The notes under the pieces were generated by a model. The model worked only from the letters and a program-made list of their open reading frames with translations, did no database searches and was not told the DNA's origin. A DNA stretch of 49,281 bases. Origin: JBDNIO01 sp041688215 (lineage in GTDB: Bacteria; Pseudomonadota; Gammaproteobacteria; Nevskiales; Salinisphaeraceae). Positions within the stretch are counted from its first letter, which is position 1. Each line of letters starts with the position of its first letter. Where the stretch lies: the NCBI GenBank assembly GCA_041688215.1, contig JBDNIO010000130.1:1-49281 (forward strand). The letters run 5' to 3'. Below, one piece after another: positions 34,992 to 43,869 of this stretch. A program made the position numbers and the translations under genes.

Positions 34992-36713
34992 CTATTCGGC
35001 CGGTTGAAACAGCTTCAGGAATTTGGCGAACCCCACGCGCCCGCCTTTTGTGTATTCAAAATCCTTGGCGATGGCGACAGCGGAGTTTCGTTTCTGTGCC
35101 AGCATTTCTTTCCACACCAGCGAGTCTACGGCCACGTGGATATCCAGATCGTCCATCAACCGGGGCTGGATTTCGGCCACGCCGTGGCGTATCCAGATGG
35201 TGTACTCCGCGCCGCTGTCGGTGAAGGTGATGCCGGCTTTCTGGTTTATGTCGACCGAGGCCTGGGCGTCCAGATTCACCTGGATGGCGGCGAAAAATCG
35301 TTCCAGCGGCAGGCGCTTTAGCATCTCCGTGCCGGCGTTACTCAAAACTTCTATTCCCAGGCCTTTGAGTTCCAGCGCGCTGGTCAGGTAGTAATGCCGG
35401 GCGTTGGGGTTGGAGGCGGCTTCGCCGAGCGCGGTCAAGGCGGCGATGCGGGACTGGCGTACCGCTTTATCGTCGGGATTCAGACGCATCGCGTAGTCGG
35501 AAAGCTGCAACGCCCATTGGTGGTCGCCTGCGTCTTCGGCATCCTGCACGGCCTGACGCAGGGCTTTTTCGCCGCCGGCGAGCTTGGCCATTTTTTCGGC
35601 TTCAGCGTGAGGCGGCAACGGATTCAAAGTGGCCGGGTTGCCGTCGAACCAGCCCAGATTGCCGTCGAACACCGACCGCACCGACCATTCCACGGTGCCA
35701 TAAAACTCCTGCAGAAACGGTGACTTAGCCAGGTGCGGTGGCAGTTTTACTTTTTCCACGATTTCATCGGGCGTGAAGCCCTGGTTCATCCAGCGCACGG
35801 TCTGGTCGTAAACGTAGCGGATGGCGTCGCGGTAATCGGTGAGCGTGTTATTGATTTTGTCTGCACCGGACACCGGGCGCGTGTGGCTGGGTACCAGATG
35901 CTCAACCGGCAGAGCGCGCATTTTGTCGAGGCTTGCGGTCCAGCCCTTGAGCGAGCGATAAGGCGTGCCGCGTATGGTGTACAGATTGGGGAAGGCTTTA
36001 TATATATTATCGCCCGGCGCCAGCACTTTCTTGTCCGGAAACCAGACGAAAATCTGGTCATTGGTTTCACCCGGCGCGTGCACCAGTTTGAAACGCACGC
36101 CGGCAACTTCATCCTCCAGCGTATTGCTGAAGGTTATGGTGGGCGGCACAATGCCCAGCGTGCTGTCGGGGCCGATACCCAGGAAGGGGCCAACGCCATC
36201 ATTGACCAGCCCGTCCGCATCCAGATAAGTACCGAACATGCGCAGCGAGCGTTTGGTAATAATCGGGCGAAATTCGGTGATGATGCGGTAAACGTATTCC
36301 ATGGTCGTGTCGTGGGCGTACACGGCCGGTTCCAAGCCGTCATCTACAAAAGCCTGAGCGCCGAACACGTGGTCGGTATGGTTATGGGTATAAATAATCG
36401 CCTTCACGGGTTTATTCACGATCTCGCGGAAAGCCGCGCGCACCTTTTCACCTTCTTCCACGGTTTCCATGGTGTCGATAATGATGACCCCGTCGTCACC
36501 CTCCACCATGGTCGAATTGGCCAGACCGAAACCGACCGCTACGTACACGCCGTCGGTAACTTTAACGACCTCTTTTTTGAATTCTGCTGAGTGCGCGGCC
36601 AGATCAGCCGGCGTTTTAACCGGCGCCTGAAACTCGGGGGGTTCGCCGCCGCAGCCGGTCAGCCCCAGTGTGAGCAGCACGGCTGCCGCCAGGTTGTAAG
36701 TGCGTATTTTCAT
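34992..36713 (-). CDS. Lipoprotein alkylsulfatase-like metallo-beta-lactamase-fold hydrolase
   Basis: A 573-residue lipoprotein with lipobox LTGC (Cys21). The metal-binding motif HxHxDH is in YTHNHTDHVFGAQ (H110, H112, D114, H115), after IIIDTMETVEEGEK, both typical of the SdsA1 alkylsulfatase family. Other metal-ligand stretches are VHAPGETNDQIFVWFPDKK and HLVPSHTRP. The C-terminal part holds the family dimerisation region and a sterol-carrier-like tail (FFAAIQVNLDAQ...DLDIHVAVDSLVW). It likely hydrolyses organic sulfate esters or related substrates outside the inner membrane. Strong ribosome site GGGGGGA. It is divergent from foldase copy 2, so it sits inside the DUF3604/HupE region. Whether it works with them is unknown. 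Confidence 0.88.
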   Translation of the reverse strand: MKIRTYNLAAAVLLTLGLTGCGGEPPEFQAPVKTPADLAAHSAEFKKEVVKVTDGVYVAVGFGLANSTMVEGDDGVIIIDTMETVEEGEKVRAAFREIVNKPVKAIIYTHNHTDHVFGAQAFVDDGLEPAVYAHDTTMEYVYRIITEFRPIITKRSLRMFGTYLDADGLVNDGVGPFLGIGPDSTLGIVPPTITFSNTLEDEVAGVRFKLVHAPGETNDQIFVWFPDKKVLAPGDNIYKAFPNLYTIRGTPYRSLKGWTASLDKMRALPVEHLVPSHTRPVSGADKINNTLTDYRDAIRYVYDQTVRWMNQGFTPDEIVEKVKLPPHLAKSPFLQEFYGTVEWSVRSVFDGNLGWFDGNPATLNPLPPHAEAEKMAKLAGGEKALRQAVQDAEDAGDHQWALQLSDYAMRLNPDDKAVRQSRIAALTALGEAASNPNARHYYLTSALELKGLGIEVLSNAGTEMLKRLPLERFFAAIQVNLDAQASVDINQKAGITFTDSGAEYTIWIRHGVAEIQPRLMDDLDIHVAVDSLVWKEMLAQKRNSAVAIAKDFEYTKGGRVGFAKFLKLFQPAE

Positions 36714-36883
36714 GATAGTCCCCCCCTGAATTCTGAGACTTCATTTTTGCACAGGTCCGGGGTGCCGGCTTAGACCGATTGAGGTAGGCGCGCCAGAAGC
36801 TTGCGGCGTACTGTTACTGGGCCGGAATAAGTCATATTCTTTGATCACGTTGATCGGTGCTGCCAAGCGGGGAGGGGACGCGC

Positions 36884-37726
36884 ATGGCTACTCTGCAAAG
36901 AATATCTGAGCATTTGCGCGAGCCGCTGGTGCAATTCCTGGCGCTGGGGGCGTTGATATTCGCCGTAAATGCCTATGTGCAGCCGGTAATTGTTACTGAC
37001 AACACAGTGGTGGTATCGGCCAGCCGTATCGCCGCTTTTCGCGCTGACTTCATGGCGCGTGAAAGCCGGGCACCTACGCAGGCGCAAGTCCAGGCTTTTG
37101 TTGATAATTATGTGGACAGCGAAGTGCTTTACCGGCAAGCGGTCGCGTTGGGGCTGGACAGGCAAGATCGCCTGATCCGCCGGCAACTGGTGCGCAAAAT
37201 GCGCTATCTGCTGGAAGACGCCAGCCCGCTGCCTGAGCCCACGAACGCGGAACTGCAGGCCTGGCTTGATAACCATCCACAACGCTATGCCCGGCCGGCA
37301 ACGGTTAGTTTTGAGCATGTGTTTATCGACCGCGCGCATGCAGACGCCAAGGTTCGGGCGGCTGCCCTGCTTGCCGCACTACGAAGTGGTGAAGCCTCCG
37401 CGCAGGAATCTGGCGATCCCTTTCCCGCCGGCACGCAGGTAAATGCGGCCGATGCAGACGAACTGGCCAAAACCTTTGGCAGTGACTTTGGGGCCGCACT
37501 TACCGGCCTTGTCGACAGGCAATGGACAGGCCCGATTCGGTCCCGTCTGGGCTTGCATCTGGTACGCATAACTACGCGCACGGACGCGGTTGCGGCCACC
37601 ATCGAGTCTGCCGGTAAACAACTGCGCGTGGACTACCGCAGCCATCGACGCGAACAGGCCAACCTGCAGGCCGTGGGCACGCTGCGTTCGCGCTACCGGG
37701 TGCAGGTTGAGGATAGCGCCGGATGA
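36884..37726 (+). CDS. Membrane-anchored parvulin-like peptidyl-prolyl isomerase, copy 2
   Basis: A 280-residue paralogue of the protein at 32320-33201. The start at 36884 is set by the strong GGGGAGGGGAC ribosome site. One membrane helix (about 17-33) follows a short basic N terminus. The chaperone-like helices (VDNYVDSEVLYRQAVALGLD) and the WLDNHPQRYARPATVSFEHVFID junction align with the same places in copy 1. The parvulin part contains DPFPAGTQV and ends GPIRSRLGLHLVRI, closer to a classical domain than in copy 1. The last four bases overlap the HupE copy 2 start (ATGA), so the genes are coupled. Confidence 0.82.
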   Translation: MATLQRISEHLREPLVQFLALGALIFAVNAYVQPVIVTDNTVVVSASRIAAFRADFMARESRAPTQAQVQAFVDNYVDSEVLYRQAVALGLDRQDRLIRRQLVRKMRYLLEDASPLPEPTNAELQAWLDNHPQRYARPATVSFEHVFIDRAHADAKVRAAALLAALRSGEASAQESGDPFPAGTQVNAADADELAKTFGSDFGAALTGLVDRQWTGPIRSRLGLHLVRITTRTDAVAATIESAGKQLRVDYRSHRREQANLQAVGTLRSRYRVQVEDSAG

Positions 37727-38748
37727 CGCTCCCGCGTTACTTCGCCGTGTTGTTGCTTGCGTTGCTCTCGATGCCGGCGTTTGCGCATGACTTGCCGGTG
37801 GCCTATGTGGGTCTGCAGGAACATGCAGGTGGCGAAGTTGCCGTCACCACCAAGGCCGCCCGCCGAGGCGCGTTATTACCGCGCCCAATCAGTCTTGATC
37901 TGGATGCGGCCTGCAAACGCCGTGGCGTCGCCAGCATTGAAACCACCCCGGAAACCGTAATCCGGCAATGGCAGTTACGCTGTGAGCAGCCCCTGACTGG
38001 CGCCCGCCTGCGCTTAAGCGGGCTGGATGCCATCCGCCCGAACGCCATCGTGCGCCTGCGTCTGGCCGACGGCAGTGAAAGCTACTTGCACGCGGATCGC
38101 TATAACACTGAACTGGTTCTTAGTACCGATGCGAATAAAAGCCCGAAGCAGGGTTTGAGCGCCTATTTCGGTCTGGGCGTGACCCATATTCTGACAGGCA
38201 TTGACCATTTGTTATTCGTGCTGGGGCTCATTCTCGTTATCTGGCGTGGCGGATACGGGCTGCGGGCACTACTGGCTACAATAACCGCATTCACGCTGGC
38301 GCATAGTTTTACGCTGGCACTGGCGACGCTGAGTAAATTCAGCTTGCCGGGTACGGCGGTGGAGGCCTGCATCGCGGCCTCCATTTTGTTGCTGGCTGTT
38401 GAACTGGCCAGGTTTGAGCGCCGACGCGCGCAGGGGCAGGCGGTCTCGCTTACTTTCCGCCAGCCCTGGTTAGTGGCGTTTGCGTTTGGCCTGTTGCACG
38501 GCTTCGGTTTTGCCGGCGCGCTGGCCGAGACAGGTCTGCCGGAAGGCGCTCGTGTTTGGGCGTTGCTGTTTTTCAATCTGGGTGTGGAAGCGGGGCAGTT
38601 GCTGTTTATTGCCGGAGTGGGTTGCTGTTATTTCATGCTGCGAACCAGCTTGCCCGTGGCGCGCGCTGCGGCGTTGGCGACCACCCTTATAGGCGCTGTC
38701 GCCAGTTTCTGGTTGATTGAGCGTTTCACTGTGATAATCGGTATTTAA
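37723..38748 (+). CDS. HupE/UreJ-family membrane protein, copy 2
   Basis: A 341-residue paralogue of the protein at 33188-34363 with the same design: signal peptide, smaller periplasmic domain (about 22-145) and a membrane part. The polar motifs recur in order: GVTHILTGIDHLLF (H155, D161, H162), TLAHSFTLA (H194), LLHGFGFAGAL (H259) and FNLGVEAGQLLF (E289). Predicted signal cleavage is AFA/HDLP, again leaving histidine first. The periplasmic part is shorter than in copy 1 and has two cysteines (C64, C87). It is between the foldase and DUF3604 genes of the second set with 4-bp overlap and 13-bp gap, so all three are probably one operon. Confidence 0.88.
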   Translation: MTLPRYFAVLLLALLSMPAFAHDLPVAYVGLQEHAGGEVAVTTKAARRGALLPRPISLDLDAACKRRGVASIETTPETVIRQWQLRCEQPLTGARLRLSGLDAIRPNAIVRLRLADGSESYLHADRYNTELVLSTDANKSPKQGLSAYFGLGVTHILTGIDHLLFVLGLILVIWRGGYGLRALLATITAFTLAHSFTLALATLSKFSLPGTAVEACIAASILLLAVELARFERRRAQGQAVSLTFRQPWLVAFAFGLLHGFGFAGALAETGLPEGARVWALLFFNLGVEAGQLLFIAGVGCCYFMLRTSLPVARAAALATTLIGAVASFWLIERFTVIIGI

Positions 38749-38761
38749 CCGAGGAAAAATC

Positions 38762-41017
38762 ATCGCTTTAACAAGAATTATTACCCCATTCGCGCTTGCA
38801 GCGCTGTTGGCGGGTTGCGGTGCCGGGGGCGCAGGTTCGGACAACGTCGGCCTGAGTACCGGCGATGATGGGGCACCACCACCGGCCGGCCGTTGCGCCG
38901 ATTTTCGACCGCAACATCAGAACGCCTATTTCGGCGATTTGCACACGCATACCAGTTTTTCCATCGACGCCTATTTTTTCAATTCGCTGAACGGCCCGCG
39001 CGAGGCCCTGCGTTTCGCCCAGGGCGAGCCCGCCGGCCTGCCGGCTGGCGATGAGGACCCCGACACCCAGGCCAGAACCGTGCAACTCGACCGGCCGCTG
39101 GATTTCGCAGCCATAACCGATCATGCTGAGTCACTCGGCAATCTGCGTGCCCTATGCACGGCCAACGGCAGTGTTGAGGATGGCACCAACCCGGCCTGCA
39201 ATTTGCTGGGCCAGCAAGTCCGCGCCAATATTCGCGGCTTCGTTTCCGGCGACACCAATCCGGCGCTGGCGTTGCTGCAAGGTGCTACTGCGGAATTACC
39301 GACCACGCGCACAGCCTGGGACGAAACCCGGCAAATCAATAACGAAGAATACAAACCCTGCGAATTCACCACCCTGCACGCCTACGAATACACCCCGAAT
39401 TCTTTTGGTCAGGCGATCCACCGCAACATCTTTTTCCGCAACAACACCGTCCCGGGCGATGTGTTCAGTGCGGTCGGTGCCACCAGCAGCAGCGACCAGG
39501 ACAATACCAATATCGAGTGGGAATTATTTGATCACCTGCAGGCCGAATGCACGAACGTTGAAGACTGCGACGTATTCACCATCGCGCACAACAGCAACCA
39601 GGGTGATGGTCGTTTTTACCGGCCTATCGACCCCGCCACCGGTTTACCGCCCGCGCGTGACGATCAACCGTTAACCGTGGCTGATGCGCGTTTGCGCGGC
39701 GAGCTGGAACGCGGTTTTGAAATCACCCAGCACAAGGGCCAGTCCGAATGTGCCGTCGGTCTGGATGGCGGATTACTGCAGGGCGAGGAGACCAACTGCG
39801 ATTTCGAAGTCTTTAAACACGTATGCGACGGCGACGCGGACGACCCCGCCGAGTGCGCTGAATACTGTACCGGCAGCGGCGACGATCCTGCCTTTTGCCA
39901 AACCACCGATCCGTTGTTCGTAGTCGATATCTGCGAGCAAACGCCCACCTCCGGCTCAAGCCCGGAAAACTGCACCGCGCCCAATGATTATCTGCGCAGC
40001 GTGCTCACCCAAGGGCTACAGATACAGGATAGCCTAGAGGACATAAATCCCTACCGAATGGGCATAATCGCGTCTTCAGATAACCACAACGGCACGCCCG
40101 GCAACGTGCGCGAAGCGGGGTTTACCGGCCACGCCGGGGTGCTCGATAACGACCCGAAAGACCAGCTTGGTCTATGGGGTTGTATCGACGCAGGCCCGCT
40201 GGATAACCCCGACCCGAATGATCCGGACAACTGCCCGGGGCGCCTGTTCCAGGACCGCGCCCGGCCATTTAACCCCGGCGGCCTGGCTGGCGTATGGGCA
40301 CCGGAAAATACCCGCGAAGCCATCTGGCAGGCGGTCCGCCGGGGCGAAACCTGGGGCACCTCCGGCCCGCGTTTCAGAATGCGAATGCTCGCCGGCTGGC
40401 AAGATTTTCCGGCCGATATCGCACAGCGTCTGGCCTCCGGTGAAGACCCGGCCGCGAGCACAAATTTGCCGGGCGTGGCCATGGGCGCCGACCTTCTACC
40501 TCGAACTAGTGACGCGCCGGTGCTCACGATATGGGCCATGCAGGACGCCGAAGGAGACCCGCTGCAGGAGCTGCAAATCATCAAGGGTTGGGTCGACGCG
40601 GCAGGCATGCGCCATACCCAGGTATTTACCGTGGCCGAAACAGCAGACACGGTGCAGCGACCCAGTCGCGGGGGTTGCGCCGTATTTGCCGGCAATCATC
40701 CATCGCAGCTTTCGGCCACCTGGCGCGATCCCGAGTTCAACCCCAACCAGCACGCCTTCTATTACGCGCGCGTGCTGGCGGTGCCCAGTTGCCGTTTCGA
40801 CACGCATTTATGTCTGACCGAAGATGTGGATTGCGGCGCGATAAATCCTGAAAACGGCGTATTGCCGCCGGCCAGCGGCTTACAGGGATTCGAGGGCTGT
40901 TGCCTGCTGGAGCAAGCGCAAACCGATCAGGGCCTGCGTTTTTCCGCAACACCGACTTTTCACACCATCGCTGAACGCGGCTGGACCTCGCCGGTCTGGT
41001 ACAACGCGCCGCGCTAG
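38762..41017 (+). CDS. DUF3604 PHP-like lipoprotein, copy 2, with an apparent ATC start
   Basis: A 751-residue PHP-like protein. Motifs are GDLHTHTSFSIDAY (H61, H63), AITDHAES and IASSDNHNGTPGN, matching copy 1 and the PHP metal sites. The leader ALTRIITPFALAALLAGCG has a perfect lipobox (LAGC, Cys19), so it is an outer- or inner-membrane lipoprotein. No ATG, GTG or TTG lies in the right place before the leader: after the GAGGAAAA ribosome site (38751-38758) the expected start position reads ATC. Either ATC is used, as AUU/AUC are in rare cases, or an ATG was misread or mutated. The first ordinary start (TTG 38807) would remove the signal. Cysteine-rich middle region (about 330-400) suggests many disulfides. 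Confidence 0.88.
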   Translation: MALTRIITPFALAALLAGCGAGGAGSDNVGLSTGDDGAPPPAGRCADFRPQHQNAYFGDLHTHTSFSIDAYFFNSLNGPREALRFAQGEPAGLPAGDEDPDTQARTVQLDRPLDFAAITDHAESLGNLRALCTANGSVEDGTNPACNLLGQQVRANIRGFVSGDTNPALALLQGATAELPTTRTAWDETRQINNEEYKPCEFTTLHAYEYTPNSFGQAIHRNIFFRNNTVPGDVFSAVGATSSSDQDNTNIEWELFDHLQAECTNVEDCDVFTIAHNSNQGDGRFYRPIDPATGLPPARDDQPLTVADARLRGELERGFEITQHKGQSECAVGLDGGLLQGEETNCDFEVFKHVCDGDADDPAECAEYCTGSGDDPAFCQTTDPLFVVDICEQTPTSGSSPENCTAPNDYLRSVLTQGLQIQDSLEDINPYRMGIIASSDNHNGTPGNVREAGFTGHAGVLDNDPKDQLGLWGCIDAGPLDNPDPNDPDNCPGRLFQDRARPFNPGGLAGVWAPENTREAIWQAVRRGETWGTSGPRFRMRMLAGWQDFPADIAQRLASGEDPAASTNLPGVAMGADLLPRTSDAPVLTIWAMQDAEGDPLQELQIIKGWVDAAGMRHTQVFTVAETADTVQRPSRGGCAVFAGNHPSQLSATWRDPEFNPNQHAFYYARVLAVPSCRFDTHLCLTEDVDCGAINPENGVLPPASGLQGFEGCCLLEQAQTDQGLRFSATPTFHTIAERGWTSPVWYNAPR

Positions 41018-41067
41018 TATAGTGCGTTGGAATTAACGTTACTTAAGCGGTGATGAGTCCGAAAACC

Positions 41068-41095
41068 TGTCATTGCGAACGAAGCGCGGCAATCC
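41068..41095. repeat. REP-like repeat fragment
   Basis: The sequence TGTCATTGCGAACGAAGCG followed by CGGCAATCC resembles a widespread bacterial palindromic repeat (CATTGCGAGCGAAGCGCGGCAATCC type). It ends exactly where the DUF1302 remnant begins. Confidence 0.55.
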
Positions 41096-41365
41096 GGCTA
41101 TCGCTTCGTCTTCCGGCCCACCTACAACAACCTGGCATTCGGCAAGACCATTATCCCGTCGCTGATTTTTTATCACGACGTATACGGTACCTCCGCGTCC
41201 CCCATTCAGAATTTCGTGGAAGGGCGCAAGCGCATCATTCCCGGCGTGGAGGCCCGCTTCAATCCGGACCTGACGGGCTCGATCAATTACATCATTTATA
41301 CCGGCGCCAGGGACCGCAACCTGAGCGGCGACCGCGACTATGTGGAGGCGTTTCTGACTTGCTAG
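41096..41365 (+). pseudogene. C-terminal remnant of a DUF1302-type outer-membrane protein
   Basis: An 89-codon frame without a start codon: GYRFVFRPTYNNLAFGKTII, then SLIFYHDVYGTS, FVEGRKRIIPGVEARFNPDLT and SGDRDYVEAFLTC. This is the closing part of the DUF1302 barrel family, where a YxDVFxG...PSLxxxHDVxG...F.EGRK...LSDRD.V series is typical. The rest of the gene is absent and the remnant starts at the REP-like repeat, which suggests a recombination or deletion endpoint. It ends CxxStop instead of the aromatic residue expected in an intact barrel. Not functional. Confidence 0.7.
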
Positions 41366-41373
41366 TTTTAGTC

Positions 41374-43869
41374 TTAACGCAAACTCGCCATGGCCGGTTG
41401 CCGCAAGACGTCTCTTACGCTCAGCAACCCGACCAGTCCGATTGCGGCGGTCGCGAGGCTGATGCTTGCGAGCCAGAGCAGGGGCCGCATTGTGTATTCG
41501 AGTTCCAGCAACTGGGTGGCGATCACGATCGCCAGGGCCTGCGCGACCCCCGTAGCCAATAAGGCGGCCAGCCCGCCGAGCAACAGAAATTCTGTCAGCA
41601 GGGCGGTTTTCAGAACCCGGCTTCGGGCGCCCAGGACGCGCATAACCGCGGCTTCATTGCGGCGCTGGGCGCGTGAGCCCTGTACGGCGGCGAACAGTAC
41701 CAGCACGCCGGCCAGTAGCGTAAAGATGAATACAAACTCCACCACGCGGCTAACGCGCTCGGCGATGTCCTGTAATTGTTGCAGGATGACGCCGATATCC
41801 AGCAGGCTAAGATTCGGGAATTCGCGCACCAGACCATCGAGTGCGGCTTCCTGGCCCTGCACCACGCGCAACGCGGTGATGTAAGTCGCGGGATAAGTGT
41901 TCAGGAATCTCGGCGGAAACAGCATATAGAAATTCGCGGTCATGCTGGCCCAGTCCACGCTGCGTATGCTGGTAACCTGGGCGAAGAATTCCTCGCCGGC
42001 CACATCGAAACCCAGAGTATCGCCAAGTTCCAGCTCCAGGCGCTCGGCTACGGACGCTTCCACCGAAACCAGCCCCCGGCCTTCGTCCCCGGGCTGCCAC
42101 CAGCGCCCGCTGAGCAGTTTGTTGTCCGGTTTCATCTGCCATTGCCAGGACAGGTTCAGCTCACGCTGCAGGAATTCGGCGGCTTCCTCTTCATCGCCGT
42201 TCAGCGGTTGATTGTTCAGGCTGACTAGCCGGGCGCGCACCATGGGAAAGATTTCGGGCTGGCCAAAACCGGCGTCGCGCAAGTAGTTGTCTACCGCCTC
42301 GGTCTGGTCCGGCGCAATGTTGATCACGAAACGATTGGGTGCATCTGTGGCCAGGTTCTGTTGCCAGCCGGCGAGCAGATCGCCGCGTACCAGAACCAGC
42401 AGAAACAGCACACTTAAACCTACCCCGAACCCGACCGCCAGCAGCGCGCTTTCGCGCGGGCGGCGCAGTACGGCCTGCAATCCCAAACCCACGCCCACGC
42501 CCGGGCCACGGTGTTTTGAAGCTGACTTGCCGCTACGCAACCCGGCCAGAAGTCTGATGCCACCCCGGGCCGCTAACCACAATACTGCGGCTGCGATGAT
42601 GCCGCCGCCGAGCACGCGTATTGCGAGTTCCAGATCGCCGCTGAGCCAGATGACCAGTCCAGCGACTGTAAGCATTGCCATTGCTGAAACCATTCGCCCC
42701 CGCCACGGCGGTAACGGCAGCGCCCGCTGAAACACCCGTGCGGCCGGGGCGTGCCGAGCTTGCGCCAGCGCCGGCCAGGCGAATCCGAACAGGATGACGA
42801 TGCCGGTCGCCAATCCAGGCAGCAGGGCGGATAAAGACGGCGGCGGCAAGGTTAGTTGCATCACCCCGGCAATTAATTGCGAGAGCACAGCTTGCACGAG
42901 AGTGCCGATCGTAACCCCCACAAGCGTGCCACTGATTCCCAGCAGCGCCAACGTCCAGATCAACGCGCGCAACAGGAAGCCGCGGCGTGCGCCCAGGGTC
43001 TTGATGAGCGCGATTTCGTCGTAGCGGCCCAGCGCGTGCTGGTGCGCGGACATGGCGATGGCAATCGCTGCCAGAATCACCGCTACAAGCGCCGCCAGAT
43101 CCAGAAACACATCGGCGCGGTCCAGCGCCGCGCGCAGGGCCGGCCGCGCTTCGCCGGCGTTTTCCAGCGTTTCGCCAACCTCGAGTGTGGGTTCAAAATC
43201 GGCTCGAAACGCGCGTATATTTTCGGGTTTGCCCGCCAGCAACAGGCGATACGTGGCGCGGCTGCCCGACTGCAATAAACCGGTCGCCGCGATATCGCCG
43301 GCGTTAAGCATCACGCGCGGCGCCAGCCCCACAAAGCCGGTGTCCCGGTCGGGTTCCAGCAGAATTAACGCGCTGGCCTGGAATTGCGAATCCCCCAGTT
43401 GCAGCGTTTCTCCAAGCGAAATACCGAGCTCAGCCAGTACCCGGCGTTGCACCCAGGCCTGGCCCGGCGGCGGGCCGTGTGTTACGTCTTCGCGGCTGCC
43501 GTCAACGCGTTCGATGCGCAGGTTGCCGCGCAAGGGATAGTTCGCATCGACCGCTTTTACCGCGACCAGCGCGGTTTGCTCGTTGACGATGGCGACGCTG
43601 GCAAAGCCTGCCGTATCCGCCAGCCGCAGACCCGACTGGGCGATACGTTCGCGCCTTTCGGGCGCCAGCGGTGCGCGTAATTCCAGGCGCAGATCGGCGG
43701 CAATGGCGTCGCCCCCGCTTGCAGTCATGGCCTGACGCACGCGGTCGTTAAACAGATTAACTGCGGTGGCCGCCGCCACCGCAATGGCAAGTGCGACCAG
43801 TAATACCAGTAACTCGCCCCGGCGCCAGTCGCGGCGCAGGTTGCGGGCGGCAAAGCTAAAGCTGGTCAT
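41374..43869 (-). CDS. ybbP: FtsX-type ABC transporter permease (YbbP)
   Basis: An 831-residue permease of the MacB/FtsX superfamily with two FtsX modules. TM1 is at about 20-42, followed by a large periplasmic domain, three helices near 250-365, further helices near 395-440 and 470-500, a second periplasmic domain and three terminal helices (about 700-825). Length and order match E. coli YbbP. With YbbA it would form a mechanotransmission-type complex, perhaps extracting lipids or supporting esterase TesA; the true substrate is not known. The start overlaps the ybbA end by 14 bp. Confidence 0.93.
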   Translation of the reverse strand: MTSFSFAARNLRRDWRRGELLVLLVALAIAVAAATAVNLFNDRVRQAMTASGGDAIAADLRLELRAPLAPERRERIAQSGLRLADTAGFASVAIVNEQTALVAVKAVDANYPLRGNLRIERVDGSREDVTHGPPPGQAWVQRRVLAELGISLGETLQLGDSQFQASALILLEPDRDTGFVGLAPRVMLNAGDIAATGLLQSGSRATYRLLLAGKPENIRAFRADFEPTLEVGETLENAGEARPALRAALDRADVFLDLAALVAVILAAIAIAMSAHQHALGRYDEIALIKTLGARRGFLLRALIWTLALLGISGTLVGVTIGTLVQAVLSQLIAGVMQLTLPPPSLSALLPGLATGIVILFGFAWPALAQARHAPAARVFQRALPLPPWRGRMVSAMAMLTVAGLVIWLSGDLELAIRVLGGGIIAAAVLWLAARGGIRLLAGLRSGKSASKHRGPGVGVGLGLQAVLRRPRESALLAVGFGVGLSVLFLLVLVRGDLLAGWQQNLATDAPNRFVINIAPDQTEAVDNYLRDAGFGQPEIFPMVRARLVSLNNQPLNGDEEEAAEFLQRELNLSWQWQMKPDNKLLSGRWWQPGDEGRGLVSVEASVAERLELELGDTLGFDVAGEEFFAQVTSIRSVDWASMTANFYMLFPPRFLNTYPATYITALRVVQGQEAALDGLVREFPNLSLLDIGVILQQLQDIAERVSRVVEFVFIFTLLAGVLVLFAAVQGSRAQRRNEAAVMRVLGARSRVLKTALLTEFLLLGGLAALLATGVAQALAIVIATQLLELEYTMRPLLWLASISLATAAIGLVGLLSVRDVLRQPAMASLR

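Noticed and set aside
41050..41562. A 170-codon plus-strand frame across the ybbP end
   Set aside because: It is out of frame with the DUF1302 relic and antisense to ybbP; its start lies in the REP-like repeat.
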